A stretch of DNA of 37,047 nucleotides from a virus: positions 1-37,047 of the IMG/VR virus record IMGVR_UViG_3300006051_000003. The stretch is one strand, 5' to 3'. The notes below the pieces were generated by a model. That model was not told the origin of the DNA, did not search any database, and saw only the letters and a program-made list of their open reading frames with translations. Of this stretch, positions 11,735-18,668 are shown piece by piece. How positions within the stretch are numbered: the first letter of the stretch is position 1; every line of letters starts with the position of its first letter. Both the position numbers and the translations under genes were made by a program.

Positions 11735-11862
11735 CCACCGCCCAGATCGCGCACGACGCGCGCAAGCACATGCAGCTCATTGCCCAGCTGCGCACCGCCC
11801 ACGGCTTCAGCGAAACCGAAGCCCGCGACTACATCCGGTTCTGCCGCGAGGGGGAGGGGTGA
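11731..11862 (+). CDS. Small hypothetical protein, 43 aa
   Basis: The frame encodes MTTAQIAHDARKHMQLIAQL and RTAHGFSETEARDYIRFCREGEG, predicted as two helices. Its ATG overlaps the P-like stop (ATGA), and its TGA overlaps the next ATG (TGATG). Exact fit between both neighbours is the evidence for translation. No family is recognised. Confidence 0.6.
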   Translation: MTTAQIAHDARKHMQLIAQLRTAHGFSETEARDYIRFCREGEG

Positions 11863-12080
11863 TGCAGACCCGCATGCAATCCGCGATCGAGACCGTCGCC
11901 AGTACCGCGATCGGCTTCGTCATCGCCTACGCCGCCAGCTACACGGTGCTGCCGCTGTTCGGGCACCACGTGACGCACGGCCAGAACTTCTGGATCACGG
12001 TCATCTTCACCGTGATCAGCCTGATTCGCGGCTGGTGCGTACGCCGCCTGTTCAACCGCCTGCATGGAGCGCGCGCATGA
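11862..12080 (+). CDS. DUF7220-like small membrane protein
   Basis: The 72-residue protein has two hydrophobic segments: about 8-32 (ETVASTAIGFVIAYAASYTVLP) and about 43-57 (NFWITVIFTVISLIRG), the second followed by a basic end (VRRLFNRLHGARA). The pattern MQTRMQSAIETVASTAIGF matches a family of short two-helix phage membrane proteins known as DUF7220. The biological role is unknown. It is translationally coupled to both neighbours and overlaps the methyltransferase start by 4 bp. Confidence 0.75.
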   Translation: MQTRMQSAIETVASTAIGFVIAYAASYTVLPLFGHHVTHGQNFWITVIFTVISLIRGWCVRRLFNRLHGARA

Positions 12081-13174
12081 TCCGCATCGGCAACTGCCTG
12101 GAAGTGATGCCGACGCTACCAGCTGATCACTTCGACTCGATCGTCACAGACCCTCCGTATGGGCTGAGCTTCATGGGCAAGGGGTGGGATCACGCCGTGC
12201 CGGGCGCCGAGTTCTGGGCGGAAGCTCTGCGAGTCGCAAAGCCGGGCACCTTTCTCGCTGCGTTCGGCGGCACGCGCACATTCCATCGCCTTGCCTGTGC
12301 GATCGAGGATGCAGGCTGGGAGCTTCGTGACACGCTCATGTGGGTCTATGGCTCGGGCTTCCCGAAGTCTCACAACGGACCGTGGGGCGGGACCGCTCTA
12401 AAGCCGGCCTGGGAGCCGATCATCCTCGCGCGCAAGCCGCTGCTGCGCACGGTCGCGGCGACGTTCGAGGCGCACGGCACGGGTGGTCTGCGCATCGACC
12501 CGTGCGGCATCGGCGCCAACTTCTCGGATGGTGGCCGTTGGCCGGCGAACCTGATCCACGATGGCAGCGACGAAGTGCTGGCGGCGTTCCCTTCCGCACC
12601 CGGTCAGCAGGGCGACCTTCGGGCTCAGGATCACGTTGTTCCGCAGGGGAATGCTTTCGGCCAGTTTGGGCCCAAGCGAGCCCACAAGGCTCGTCGCGAT
12701 GGAGAAGCCAGCGCTGAGCGGAGATACGCGGAACAAGGCGCAACCGACTTCGCAGTGCTTCCCGGCATGCGTCGGCAGCACCCGGGCAGTGCGTCCCGCT
12801 TCTTCTACTGCGCCAAGGCTGATCGCGCGGACCGCGATGACGGTTGCGAATGGCTTCCGCGCGTGCAGGGCGGGCAGGTATCGAATACCAGCGGGCAGCA
12901 CATCACGCGCCGCGACGGTGGTGCCCCGGGGCTCGTCGGCAACAACCACCCGACGGTCAAGCCGACCGACCTGATGCGCTGGCTCTGCCGCCTCGTGACG
13001 CCGGCGGGCGGCCACGTCCTTGATCCGTTCGCCGGCAGCGGCAGCACTGGCCGCGGCGCGATCGCCGAGGGCCTGCAGTTCACCGGAATCGAGATGGACC
13101 CGGCATACGCGGCGATTGCGGAAGCACGCATCCGCGCGATGCAGCCGGGACTCGCGCTGGGAGATGCGGCATGA
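12077..13174 (+). CDS. Beta-class DNA methyltransferase (N6-adenine or N4-cytosine)
   Basis: This 365-residue enzyme has the catalytic motif IV DPPY at 25-28 near the N-terminus. The AdoMet-binding motif I, DPFAGSGSTG (316-325), is near the C-terminus, an order that defines beta-class amino-methyltransferases. NHPTVKPTDLMRWLCRLV precedes motif I, as in DNA enzymes of the N6_N4 family. The target-recognition region would be the central part, about 110-280. No restriction enzyme gene is adjacent, so it is an orphan that may protect phage DNA from host restriction or alter promoter methylation. Target sequence cannot be read from the protein. Confidence 0.9.
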   Translation: MIRIGNCLEVMPTLPADHFDSIVTDPPYGLSFMGKGWDHAVPGAEFWAEALRVAKPGTFLAAFGGTRTFHRLACAIEDAGWELRDTLMWVYGSGFPKSHNGPWGGTALKPAWEPIILARKPLLRTVAATFEAHGTGGLRIDPCGIGANFSDGGRWPANLIHDGSDEVLAAFPSAPGQQGDLRAQDHVVPQGNAFGQFGPKRAHKARRDGEASAERRYAEQGATDFAVLPGMRRQHPGSASRFFYCAKADRADRDDGCEWLPRVQGGQVSNTSGQHITRRDGGAPGLVGNNHPTVKPTDLMRWLCRLVTPAGGHVLDPFAGSGSTGRGAIAEGLQFTGIEMDPAYAAIAEARIRAMQPGLALGDAA

Positions 13175-13635
13175 CCCGCACCTTCCTAGTGGCCCACGAC
13201 AACCCGAACCGCGCCCAGGTCTGCGAGCGGGCGATCCAGCACATGCGGGATTGCTACGCGGCGCGGCAGGACTTTGAGATCGAGGTGCGGGAGCCGCGGC
13301 GGACTTCGCCGGAGAACCGGCTGTTGCACGCGCTGATCGGCGAGCTGGCGTCGAAGCTGGAGTGGGCCGGGCAGAAGCGGTCGACCGAAGTCTGGAAACG
13401 CCTGCTCGTCGCAGCGTGGTGCCGCGTCAACGGGCAGGGCGTCGAGATCCTGCCGGCGCTGGACGGTCACGGCGTGGACATCGTGCCGGCGCGCACCAGC
13501 CGCTTGAGCAAGCGCGACTGCGCTGAGCTGATCGAGTTCGTCTACGCGTGGGGCGCGGAGCAGGGCATCCAGTGGGCTGACCCGGCCATCGAAGGGCTGG
13601 CGCAGTGGGCGCCGGCTGAGCGGAGGGTCGCATGA
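13171..13635 (+). CDS. ninB: NinB (Orf) recombination protein
   Basis: This 154-residue protein matches NinB: RAQVCERAIQHM, then EVREPRRTSPENRLLHALIGELA (the RT-x-x-x-N block). Next come WAGQKRSTEVWKRLLVAAW and IVPARTSRLSKRDCAELIEFVYAWGAEQGIQW. NinB binds single-stranded DNA and mediates strand invasion in phage recombination without host RecFOR. The length and order agree with the family. It overlaps the methyltransferase and the Ref-like gene by 4 bp each. Confidence 0.9.
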   Translation: MTRTFLVAHDNPNRAQVCERAIQHMRDCYAARQDFEIEVREPRRTSPENRLLHALIGELASKLEWAGQKRSTEVWKRLLVAAWCRVNGQGVEILPALDGHGVDIVPARTSRLSKRDCAELIEFVYAWGAEQGIQWADPAIEGLAQWAPAERRVA

Positions 13636-13985
13636 CCTTCGGCGGAAAGTCCCTGACCAAAGCGGATCTCGCCCGACGCGAGGCGATCCACGCCGGCAAC
13701 TGCATGGCCTGCGCGCAGCTTGGCATCGACATGAGCGGATCGGGCTACGTGCAGTGGCACCACACCGCCGGCAAGCAGCACCACGACCAAACCTGCGGGC
13801 TCTGCCAGTGGCACCACATGGCGCGCCCGATGTTCGGCTGGACGCACGTTGAGTGCCGCGCCCGATTCGGCCCGTCCCTCGCGGAGGGCAGCAAACCATT
13901 CCACGCGCAATTCGGCAGCGATGACGAGTTGTTGCGCCAACAGAACGCCCTGCTGGGCATCGAGACTCAAGGAGAAGCGGCGTGA
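13632..13985 (+). CDS. Ref-like RecA-dependent nuclease (HNH type)
   Basis: The 117-residue protein has a Cys/His-rich HNH-like core: CMACAQLG near residue 25, WHHTAGKQHHDQTCGLCQWHHM (about 42-63) and WTHVECRARFGPSLAEGSKPFHAQFGSDDELL. That last block resembles the C-terminal part of phage P1 Ref, a RecA-dependent nuclease. The paired Cys residues probably bind Zn2+ and the His pairs the catalytic metal. Between ninB and rusA, it adds to the nin-like recombination set. Other HNH proteins are the alternative. Confidence 0.75.
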   Translation: MTFGGKSLTKADLARREAIHAGNCMACAQLGIDMSGSGYVQWHHTAGKQHHDQTCGLCQWHHMARPMFGWTHVECRARFGPSLAEGSKPFHAQFGSDDELLRQQNALLGIETQGEAA

Positions 13986-14170
13986 GCAAGCCGGATTGGA
14001 AGGACGCGCCGGAGTGGGCGCAGTTCTTGGCGATGGACATTGATGGCATGTGGTTCTGGCACGAGGAGGAGCCGGAGCCCCGCAGCCGCGACTGGGCGTC
14101 AAATGGAACGATTCGCGAGGCGCGCGCCCCGCGAACCGACTGGCTCACAACGCTGGAGCCGCGCCCATGA
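13982..14170 (+). CDS. Small hypothetical protein, 62 aa
   Basis: The frame starts at GTG 13982, overlapping the previous TGA (GTGA). The product begins SKPDWKDAPEWAQFLAMDIDG and contains WFWHEEEPEPRSRDW. This Trp-rich acidic pattern is typical of small phage proteins that come before deoxynucleotide or recombination genes, but no function is known. The stop overlaps the next ATG. Confidence 0.6.
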   Translation: MSKPDWKDAPEWAQFLAMDIDGMWFWHEEEPEPRSRDWASNGTIREARAPRTDWLTTLEPRP

Positions 14171-14628
14171 CCGGCCGACACATCGCGCGCGAGGGCGGGG
14201 CGGTTGAGCCGGTGGCTTGCGTCATTCGTGGTGCGCTGGCGAATGCGGGCTGCGGCGACGAGGTCTACCTGTACACGCCGGAAGACTTCCACCCTGAAGA
14301 CGACGAGCTGATCTACGACCAGTCCGCCATCGACACCCTGCGCGCCCAGCTCGAAGCGGCGGAGGCTGAGTGCCGGACGCGGCGCGAGGACTACGCCACG
14401 CTGACCGCGCTGTGGAAAGCCGACTCCGAGAAATTGGAGGCCCGAGCAGAAGCCGCCGAGGCTGATGCGGCTCGATGGGTATGGTTCCGGGACGCGGTGA
14501 TGCTCGACGGGATCGAGCGCCGGCAGATGGAAGGCGTCTTGAACGATGGCGTGGAGTATGACCAAGCAACGCCGGCGCAGTTTGACGCAGCCATCGACGC
14601 CGCCCGCACCAAGGAGGTCGCGCCGTGA
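14167..14628 (+). CDS. Hypothetical coiled-coil protein, 153 aa
   Basis: The N-terminal part reads EPVACVIRGALANAGCGDEVYLYTPED, and an acidic stretch follows. A predicted coiled coil spans about 55-105 (IDTLRAQLEAAEAECRTRR, LEARAEAAEADAARW). The C-terminus (WFRDAVMLDGIERRQ, YDQATPAQFDAAIDAAR) resembles the Ead/Ea22-like phage proteins, whose function is unknown. It is coupled to both neighbours by 4-bp overlaps. Confidence 0.7.
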   Translation: MTGRHIAREGGAVEPVACVIRGALANAGCGDEVYLYTPEDFHPEDDELIYDQSAIDTLRAQLEAAEAECRTRREDYATLTALWKADSEKLEARAEAAEADAARWVWFRDAVMLDGIERRQMEGVLNDGVEYDQATPAQFDAAIDAARTKEVAP

Positions 14629-15041
14629 GGATCGTCGTATACGGCAGCCCGGCACCGCAGGGCAGTAAGCGGCACGTCGGCAATGGCCGGATGATTGAGT
14701 CATCGGCCAAGGTGAAGCCGTGGCGCCAGGACGTGAAGGCCGCGGCTGAGGCGTTCCGGGCGCAGGCAGGGCTGGAGACGCTGGACGCTCCGATCCGTGT
14801 GCGGATGACCTTCACCGTACCGAAGCCCGCCAGCGCGCCTAAGACCCGGCAGACGTGGCCGATGCGCAAACCGGACGCGTCGAAGCTGGTCCGGTCGACA
14901 GAGGACGCGCTGACCGACGCCGGAATTTGGCGCGACGACGCGCGGATCGTGGAGTGCTGGTCGGCCAAGCGGTATCCGGGCGAGGGTGCCGATGCGCTCG
15001 ACGCGCCGGGCTGCGTGATCGAAATCGAGGTGATCCGATGA
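14625..15041 (+). CDS. rusA: RusA-family Holliday junction resolvase
   Basis: The 138-residue protein starts at GTG 14625 (GTGA). It has the family start VVYGSPAPQGSKR and the conserved block RKPDASKLVRSTEDALTDAGIWRDDARIVE (about 83-112). The Asp residues of that block bind the catalytic Mg2+, and Lys assists. RusA cuts four-way junctions made during recombination and replication. It complements the Sak4-like protein, the RecB-type nuclease and NinB encoded elsewhere in this genome. Confidence 0.9.
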   Translation: MRIVVYGSPAPQGSKRHVGNGRMIESSAKVKPWRQDVKAAAEAFRAQAGLETLDAPIRVRMTFTVPKPASAPKTRQTWPMRKPDASKLVRSTEDALTDAGIWRDDARIVECWSAKRYPGEGADALDAPGCVIEIEVIR

Positions 15042-15313
15042 TGGACGTACTCGAATACGACGCCGGCAGTCTGCGCGGAAAAACCATTCTGAGGATCGCC
15101 GAGTCCGCGGCCTGCTGGCTGGTCACCTGTGACCGACTGATGGCCGTGTGCTTCTCGCCCACGAGCCGGGTAACGGTGGAAGAGCCCGCCGAGGCCGTCG
15201 ACGAAGACGTAATCGGGACCTACGCGCCCGAGCTGGGGCGCTTGGAGCTGTACCGGCGCATTCGCGATGACCTGCGCGCAGCGGTCAACGAGCGCAAGGG
15301 GGTGGCGGCATGA
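15038..15313 (+). CDS. Hypothetical protein, 91 aa
   Basis: The product begins MMDVLEYDAGSLRGKTILRI and includes AACWLVTCDRLMAVCFSPTSRV and a C-terminal helix GRLELYRRIRDDLRAAVNERKG. It looks like a small beta-rich N-terminal domain plus a helix. No family is recognised. ATG 15038 overlaps the rusA stop; ATG 15041 is an alternative start one codon later. Confidence 0.65.
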   Translation: MMDVLEYDAGSLRGKTILRIAESAACWLVTCDRLMAVCFSPTSRVTVEEPAEAVDEDVIGTYAPELGRLELYRRIRDDLRAAVNERKGVAA

Positions 15314-15444
15314 AGGTGGCGATCAACGCGGCGCGCTGGACGGCGGCAATCGGGTTCGCTGGTCTTGCGCTGTGGTTCTTGCTGCGAGCGGAGCCGGTCG
15401 GCGAATTGGCCTGCGTCATCGCGGCAGCGGGGTGCGCGCCGTGA
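15310..15444 (+). CDS. Microprotein with one membrane helix, 44 aa
   Basis: ATG 15310 overlaps the previous TGA (ATGA), and the TGA at 15442-15444 overlaps the next GTG (GTGA). The product is MKVAINAARWTAAIGFAGLA, then LWFLLRAEPVGELACVIAAAG and CAP, with a hydrophobic helix at about 11-25 and a second, weaker one at 31-41. No family is recognised. Confidence 0.55.
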   Translation: MKVAINAARWTAAIGFAGLALWFLLRAEPVGELACVIAAAGCAP

Positions 15445-15719
15445 TCGTCCACCACGAAGACGCCCCCAGCCCGCCGGCCTGCTGGAACCGCGAGCCGGGC
15501 CCGGCCAGCTACACGCGCTACGGGATCGACCAGTTCAGCGGAGAGCGCATCGAGGTCGAGGTCCGCATGGACTGGGCCAAGCCCGGCTGCCAGAGCTGGG
15601 CGCCGGGAATCGGGCATCCGACGTCGGATTACCCGAGCGGAACGCCGTATCCGGAGGCGCATGGGTGGAAGCCGTGGTGTCTGCAGTGCCGGCACGCGCC
15701 GGCGGAGGTGGTTCTGTGA
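15441..15719 (+). CDS. Hypothetical protein, 92 aa
   Basis: The frame starts at GTG 15441 as IVHHEDAPSPPACWNREPGPA and is rich in Trp, Pro, Gly and His, with four Cys (two of them in CLQCRH near the C-terminus). This suggests a small metal-binding or disulphide-rich domain. No family is recognised. It is translationally coupled to both neighbours by GTGA overlaps. Confidence 0.65.
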   Translation: MIVHHEDAPSPPACWNREPGPASYTRYGIDQFSGERIEVEVRMDWAKPGCQSWAPGIGHPTSDYPSGTPYPEAHGWKPWCLQCRHAPAEVVL

Positions 15720-15925
15720 GGCGGTGGGCATTGGCGACAGTCCTTAACTGGCGCTGGTGGGTGATCCTGCCGCTGACGATCGCCTGCATTCCTTTGATCG
15801 TCCTGCAAGGCCTCGCGAAACTGGTGAGAGCTGGCGCCGAAGCGGTTGACGAGGCTGTTGGCTGGTTTGGGCGGACTTTCCACAAGCCTGCTTTCAACTG
15901 GTGGCGCCGGAGTGTGAAGCGATGA
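15716..15925 (+). CDS. Small membrane protein, 69 aa
   Basis: The frame starts at GTG 15716 (GTGA overlap). A hydrophobic segment at about 9-31 (LNWRWWVILPLTIACIPLIVLQG) is followed by an amphipathic helix and a basic, Trp-rich end (NWWRRSVKR). The topology is one membrane helix. Function is unknown. Confidence 0.65.
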   Translation: MRRWALATVLNWRWWVILPLTIACIPLIVLQGLAKLVRAGAEAVDEAVGWFGRTFHKPAFNWWRRSVKR

Positions 15926-16170
15926 CCCGCCGCCCCCGCCAGCCCGAGCCACTTATTCGGAATTCTCCGAAAAATTCCCCATTCGACGTGTACCTGCGCA
16001 AACACAGCACCTGCGCCATCTGCCGAGAGCGCGACGAGACCCGGCACCACGGCGCCGCCCACTGCCGCGGCAACTTCCGCCGCCAGCACCCGACATGCAC
16101 CCACGACGGGCGGATGCCCAAGTTCTATCCAGACACCACAGCCATCAACGCCATCGGAGTCACGCCATGA
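15922..16170 (+). CDS. Hypothetical Cys/His-rich protein, 82 aa
   Basis: The protein begins MTRRPRQPEPLIRN. It then has STCAICRERDETRHHGAAHCRG (about 29-50) and HPTCTHDGRM, a set of Cys and His residues that would fit one zinc site. ATG 15922 overlaps the previous TGA. It resembles small zinc-finger-like proteins near the end of phage nin regions. No function is assigned. Confidence 0.65.
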   Translation: MTRRPRQPEPLIRNSPKNSPFDVYLRKHSTCAICRERDETRHHGAAHCRGNFRRQHPTCTHDGRMPKFYPDTTAINAIGVTP

Positions 16171-16640
16171 GCCTCTACAGCAGCGATCGACCAGACTTTA
16201 TGGAGCGCATCGGCAAGCTGGCCGGTGGCACCGCCTATCGCGTGCCGACGGAAGGGCGGGGCACGCGCACAGAACAGCTGCCGGACGCGCACGCGATCGC
16301 AACGGCGCTGGCCTTCGCCAAGCAGGGGCCGGACGACATCGGCCCGGACGTCGCGTACTGCTGGGTGCTGCAGTCCGATGCCTACCGGCAGAAGGTGGTG
16401 CGCCAGCTGTCGGCCGCCATGCGCTGCAGAGAGTTCCAGAACCACGGACAGCACCGGCTCGCTGCCGCCGACATGGCCTGGGAGGTGATGATCCACAACC
16501 GGAAGCCGTCGACCCCGGCGCCCGCCGACTGCTCGCCGGCCATGTGGGACCGGATGCTGCTTGTCGCGCTAGGGGTGCTGCACTCGAAGGCGTGGGATGC
16601 GGTGGCCGAGGCGGAGCGGCGGTATCATAAAGCTGCTTGA
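16167..16640 (+). CDS. Last gene of the rightward early operon, hypothetical (Q position)
   Basis: This 157-residue protein begins MSLYSSDRPDFMERIGKLAG and is mainly helical. It has AIATALAFAKQG, CWVLQSDAYRQKVVRQLSAAM, and a C-terminal helix LLVALGVLHSKAWDAVAEAERRY. No antitermination family is recognised by eye. It occupies the place of lambda Q: last of the nin-like genes, directly followed by a promoter-like sequence and a terminator, before the lysis genes. A late-gene regulator is therefore a reasonable inference. Confidence 0.65.
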   Translation: MSLYSSDRPDFMERIGKLAGGTAYRVPTEGRGTRTEQLPDAHAIATALAFAKQGPDDIGPDVAYCWVLQSDAYRQKVVRQLSAAMRCREFQNHGQHRLAAADMAWEVMIHNRKPSTPAPADCSPAMWDRMLLVALGVLHSKAWDAVAEAERRYHKAA

Positions 16641-16663
16641 CAAGCGATCGGAAATCCTAGATC
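16637..16663 (+). promoter_or_regulatory. Candidate late promoter (PR'-like)
   Basis: A perfect -35 box TTGACA (16637-16642) overlaps the stop of the Q-position gene. The best -10 is only TAGATC (16658-16663) with a 15-bp spacer, so the promoter would be weak or need an activator. A strong hairpin follows within about 10 bp of the expected start. Promoter plus immediate terminator is how lambdoid PR'/tR' is laid out, although here the leader would be extremely short. Low certainty. Confidence 0.3.
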
Positions 16664-16675
16664 CTGCGTCGTAGA

Positions 16676-16706
16676 AAGGCCCCGCCGGAGAAATCCGCGG
16701 GGCCTT
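16676..16706 (+). terminator. Hairpin terminator after the rightward early operon
   Basis: AAGGCCCCGC (16676-16685) pairs perfectly with GCGGGGCCTT (16697-16706), a 10-bp GC-rich stem. It is followed by CTTCTTCGTTCC, pyrimidine-rich but without a clean T run. It separates the early genes from the late region. Confidence 0.7.
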
Positions 16707-16898
16707 CTTCGTTCCATCACGTGCGAGCCGGCTTGGTGCCGGGCCAGGCAGCTGGTGGCGGGGTCTACGACTAGGCCAGTCGCCCGTCAGCGGTTCGATT
16801 CCGCAGCGCGTGCCATTTCTACGCCCGCAATCCCCAACCGGACCAACCATCGAGCCTAGCCGGGCGCGGTGCGGGCTCCTATTGCCGAGGACTGAATC
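16707..16898. other. Non-coding gap with a tRNA T-arm-like segment
   Basis: I see no gene in these 192 bp. At 16789-16805 there is a T-arm-like sequence AGCGGTTCGATTCCGCA (four of five stem pairs, canonical T loop), followed by GCGCGTGCCA. An upstream CACGTGC (16718-16724) could pair with GCGCGTG (16806-16812), but the span of about 95 nt does not fold into a convincing D and anticodon arm. Lambdoid phages sometimes carry tRNA genes at this place, so this may be a degenerate tRNA or a structured leader. Confidence 0.35.
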
Positions 16899-17213
16899 AT
16901 GATGCAAGTTCAAAACGGGCCGATTGCTTCCTCAGGTCAGATCGCCGTGAATGCGAATATCCCGCAGCGCATCTCGCCGATCGACGAGGCGATGAGCTCG
17001 CTTCGAAGCACGCAGAACGCCACCTTCCAACTGCTTGAGGAGCTCGCCTCGCGCTTGGAACCCGTCCTGCAGGCTGAGCCCCCGTGTTCGAAAAAGGACG
17101 CGAACGGTGAGCCGAGCGCATCCCAGCTGCATGGCGAGATCTTGCAGCGAAGCTCCGCTGCGACCGACATCCACGCGCGCATCCGCGGCCTGATCGAACG
17201 CCTGACGGTCTGA
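16899..17213 (+). CDS. Hypothetical protein at start of lysis cluster
   Basis: This 104-residue protein begins MMQVQNGPIASSGQIAVNANI. It is predicted to be helical, with SPIDEAMSSLRSTQNATFQLLEELASRLEPVL in the middle and TDIHARIRGLIERL at the end. It has no membrane segment and no signal. Proteins of this type are often encoded just before phage endolysins, but I cannot assign a role. ATG 16902 is an alternative start. Confidence 0.65.
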   Translation: MMQVQNGPIASSGQIAVNANIPQRISPIDEAMSSLRSTQNATFQLLEELASRLEPVLQAEPPCSKKDANGEPSASQLHGEILQRSSAATDIHARIRGLIERLTV

Positions 17214-17222
17214 CGCCTCGCC

Positions 17223-17894
17223 ATGATCCGAGCCGACGCCATCGAGAAGATCGCGTCGGCCGCCAAGCCGTACGCCATCGAGCTGGTCAAGCAGATGGCT
17301 GAGGCCGGCATCATGGCGAACCAAAAGCGCGCGGCGATGTTCCTCGGCCAGATTCACGTCGAGTCGGGCGGGTTCCGGTCCGTGGTCGAGTCGCTGAACT
17401 ACGCCGACACGGCGCTGATCGCGATGTTTGGCCGTCACCGAATCAGTGTCGAGGACGCCCGAAAGTTCGGCCGCCGGGCTGGACAGCAAGCCAACCAGAA
17501 CGCACTGGCGAACATCCTTTACGGCGGCCAGTGGGGCGCGAAGAATCTGGGCAACACGCAGGCCGGCGACGGCTGGCGGTTCCGAGGGCGCGGTCTGAAG
17601 CAACTCACCGGCCGCGACAACTACCGGCGCTTCAGCCGGGCATGGCTGGGCGACGAGTCCGTGCTGCTGAAGCCCGAGCGAGTGGCTGAGCCGGACGGCG
17701 CGGTTGCGTCGGCGGTGTGGTTCTGGGTCGCAAACGGGCTCAACGAGCTTGCAGACCGCGGAACCGTCGAGGACGTGACCCGCAAGGTCAACGGTGGGCA
17801 GAACGGCCTGACGGAGCGCAAGGCGTGGACTGAGCGCTATCGGGCGGCCTGGAAGATGCCTGACCACAGCCGCCTGATCGGGACCGCCCTGTGA
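17223..17894 (+). CDS. Endolysin, glycoside hydrolase family 19
   Basis: This 223-residue protein is a GH19 chitinase-type phage lysin that cleaves peptidoglycan glycan strands. FLGQIHVESGGF (about 40-51) carries the likely acid E47. The family block GDGWRFRGRGLKQLTGRDNY lies at about 115-134, followed by AVASAVWFWVANGLNELAD and VTRKVNGGQNGL. It has no signal peptide, so release depends on the holin-like protein encoded next. Its stop overlaps that gene's GTG start by 4 bp. Confidence 0.9.
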   Translation: MIRADAIEKIASAAKPYAIELVKQMAEAGIMANQKRAAMFLGQIHVESGGFRSVVESLNYADTALIAMFGRHRISVEDARKFGRRAGQQANQNALANILYGGQWGAKNLGNTQAGDGWRFRGRGLKQLTGRDNYRRFSRAWLGDESVLLKPERVAEPDGAVASAVWFWVANGLNELADRGTVEDVTRKVNGGQNGLTERKAWTERYRAAWKMPDHSRLIGTAL

Positions 17895-18178
17895 AGCTTT
17901 GCCCTGAGACGTACATCAGCCGCACACAGCAGGCCGTGGGCGTGTTCTGCGTGCTGATGCTGGGCATCTCGCTGGTGATCCTGCTCTACGCGGAGATCCC
18001 GACGCAGAACCAAGGATCTGTCGGGCTCGTCATCGGCGCGGTCATCGCCAACTCAGGCCAGGTCATCAACTGGCTGTTCGGCGCGACCAAGGACAGCAAG
18101 GACAAGGATCGCGCAATGGTGCAGATGGCCGACCAGGTCGCCACGACGAAAGCAGGCGAGGCGGCGGGGAATGGTTGA
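17891..18178 (+). CDS. Holin-like membrane protein
   Basis: The 95-residue protein (GTG start, GTGA overlap with the endolysin) has two hydrophobic segments, about 15-34 (AVGVFCVLMLGISLVILLYA) and about 42-63 (GSVGLVIGAVIANSGQVINW). A charged C-terminal tail follows (KDSKDKDRAMVQ). Two helices plus a hydrophilic tail, next to a signal-less endolysin, is the pattern of a class II-like holin that permeabilises the inner membrane. The family itself was not identified. Confidence 0.75.
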   Translation: MKLCPETYISRTQQAVGVFCVLMLGISLVILLYAEIPTQNQGSVGLVIGAVIANSGQVINWLFGATKDSKDKDRAMVQMADQVATTKAGEAAGNG

Positions 18179-18668
18179 CCTGGATGACCAGCAGCTGCAG
18201 GAGATCGAGACTGTCGCCCATGCTGAGGCCATGGAACTGCTGAGGGGGATCCACTCCCTCCAGCCGTACCCCAAGGTGGATGCGCTGGGTATCCGACGTC
18301 ACGGCTTCGGCCGGCAGATCGAGAAGCGCCCGATTACCGAGTACGCCGCAAGCGTGGCGCTGTCTGAGGACGTGAAGGCCACGGTGGCTGCATTGCGAGG
18401 GCGGGTGTTCGAACTCGTCGCTGTGCATCCCGAAGCCGCGTCCCGCCTGAAGTACCTCTACGCAATCGCCGACCTGCTGGGCCCAGAGAAGCTGAACGAC
18501 TGGACGGCCTTGTGGGACTGCCTGCGGCGCCAGGATTACGACGGCGCTGCTGTTGAACTGATGACTGCGCAGTGGGATCGACTATTCGCCTGCGACACCG
18601 TGAGCAAGCGCCACGTGATGCGGCTGGTACACGAGGTCAGCAAGCCCGACTGGATGGTGACCGCATGA
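18171..18668 (+). CDS. Hypothetical lysis-cluster protein with lysozyme-like C-terminal half
   Basis: The 165-residue protein lacks a signal or membrane helix. Its C-terminal half (LKYLYAIADLLG, then LWDCLRRQDYDGAAVELMTAQWDRLF and VSKRHVMRLVHEV) resembles the C-terminal lobe of T4-type lysozymes, where a similar L-x-x-x-DY-x-x-AA-x-E-x-x-x-x-W pattern is followed by a basic helix. The catalytic N-terminal E-G-x-R and T-I-G-Y-G region of GH24 enzymes is absent. It may be a non-enzymatic derivative or only a look-alike. It lies between holin and spanin genes. Confidence 0.55.
   Translation: MVDLDDQQLQEIETVAHAEAMELLRGIHSLQPYPKVDALGIRRHGFGRQIEKRPITEYAASVALSEDVKATVAALRGRVFELVAVHPEAASRLKYLYAIADLLGPEKLNDWTALWDCLRRQDYDGAAVELMTAQWDRLFACDTVSKRHVMRLVHEVSKPDWMVTA

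Noticed and set aside
13186-14703. Leftward open frame of 505 codons opposite ninB to rusA
   Set aside because: It runs antisense to at least five coding genes with recognised products and has the Arg/Pro/Ser-rich composition of a high-GC mirror frame; no domain is visible.
16718-16815. Complete tRNA gene in the gap before the lysis genes
   Set aside because: A T-arm and possible acceptor pairing exist, but no acceptable D arm or seven-base anticodon loop can be drawn and the span is too long; kept only as a remnant.
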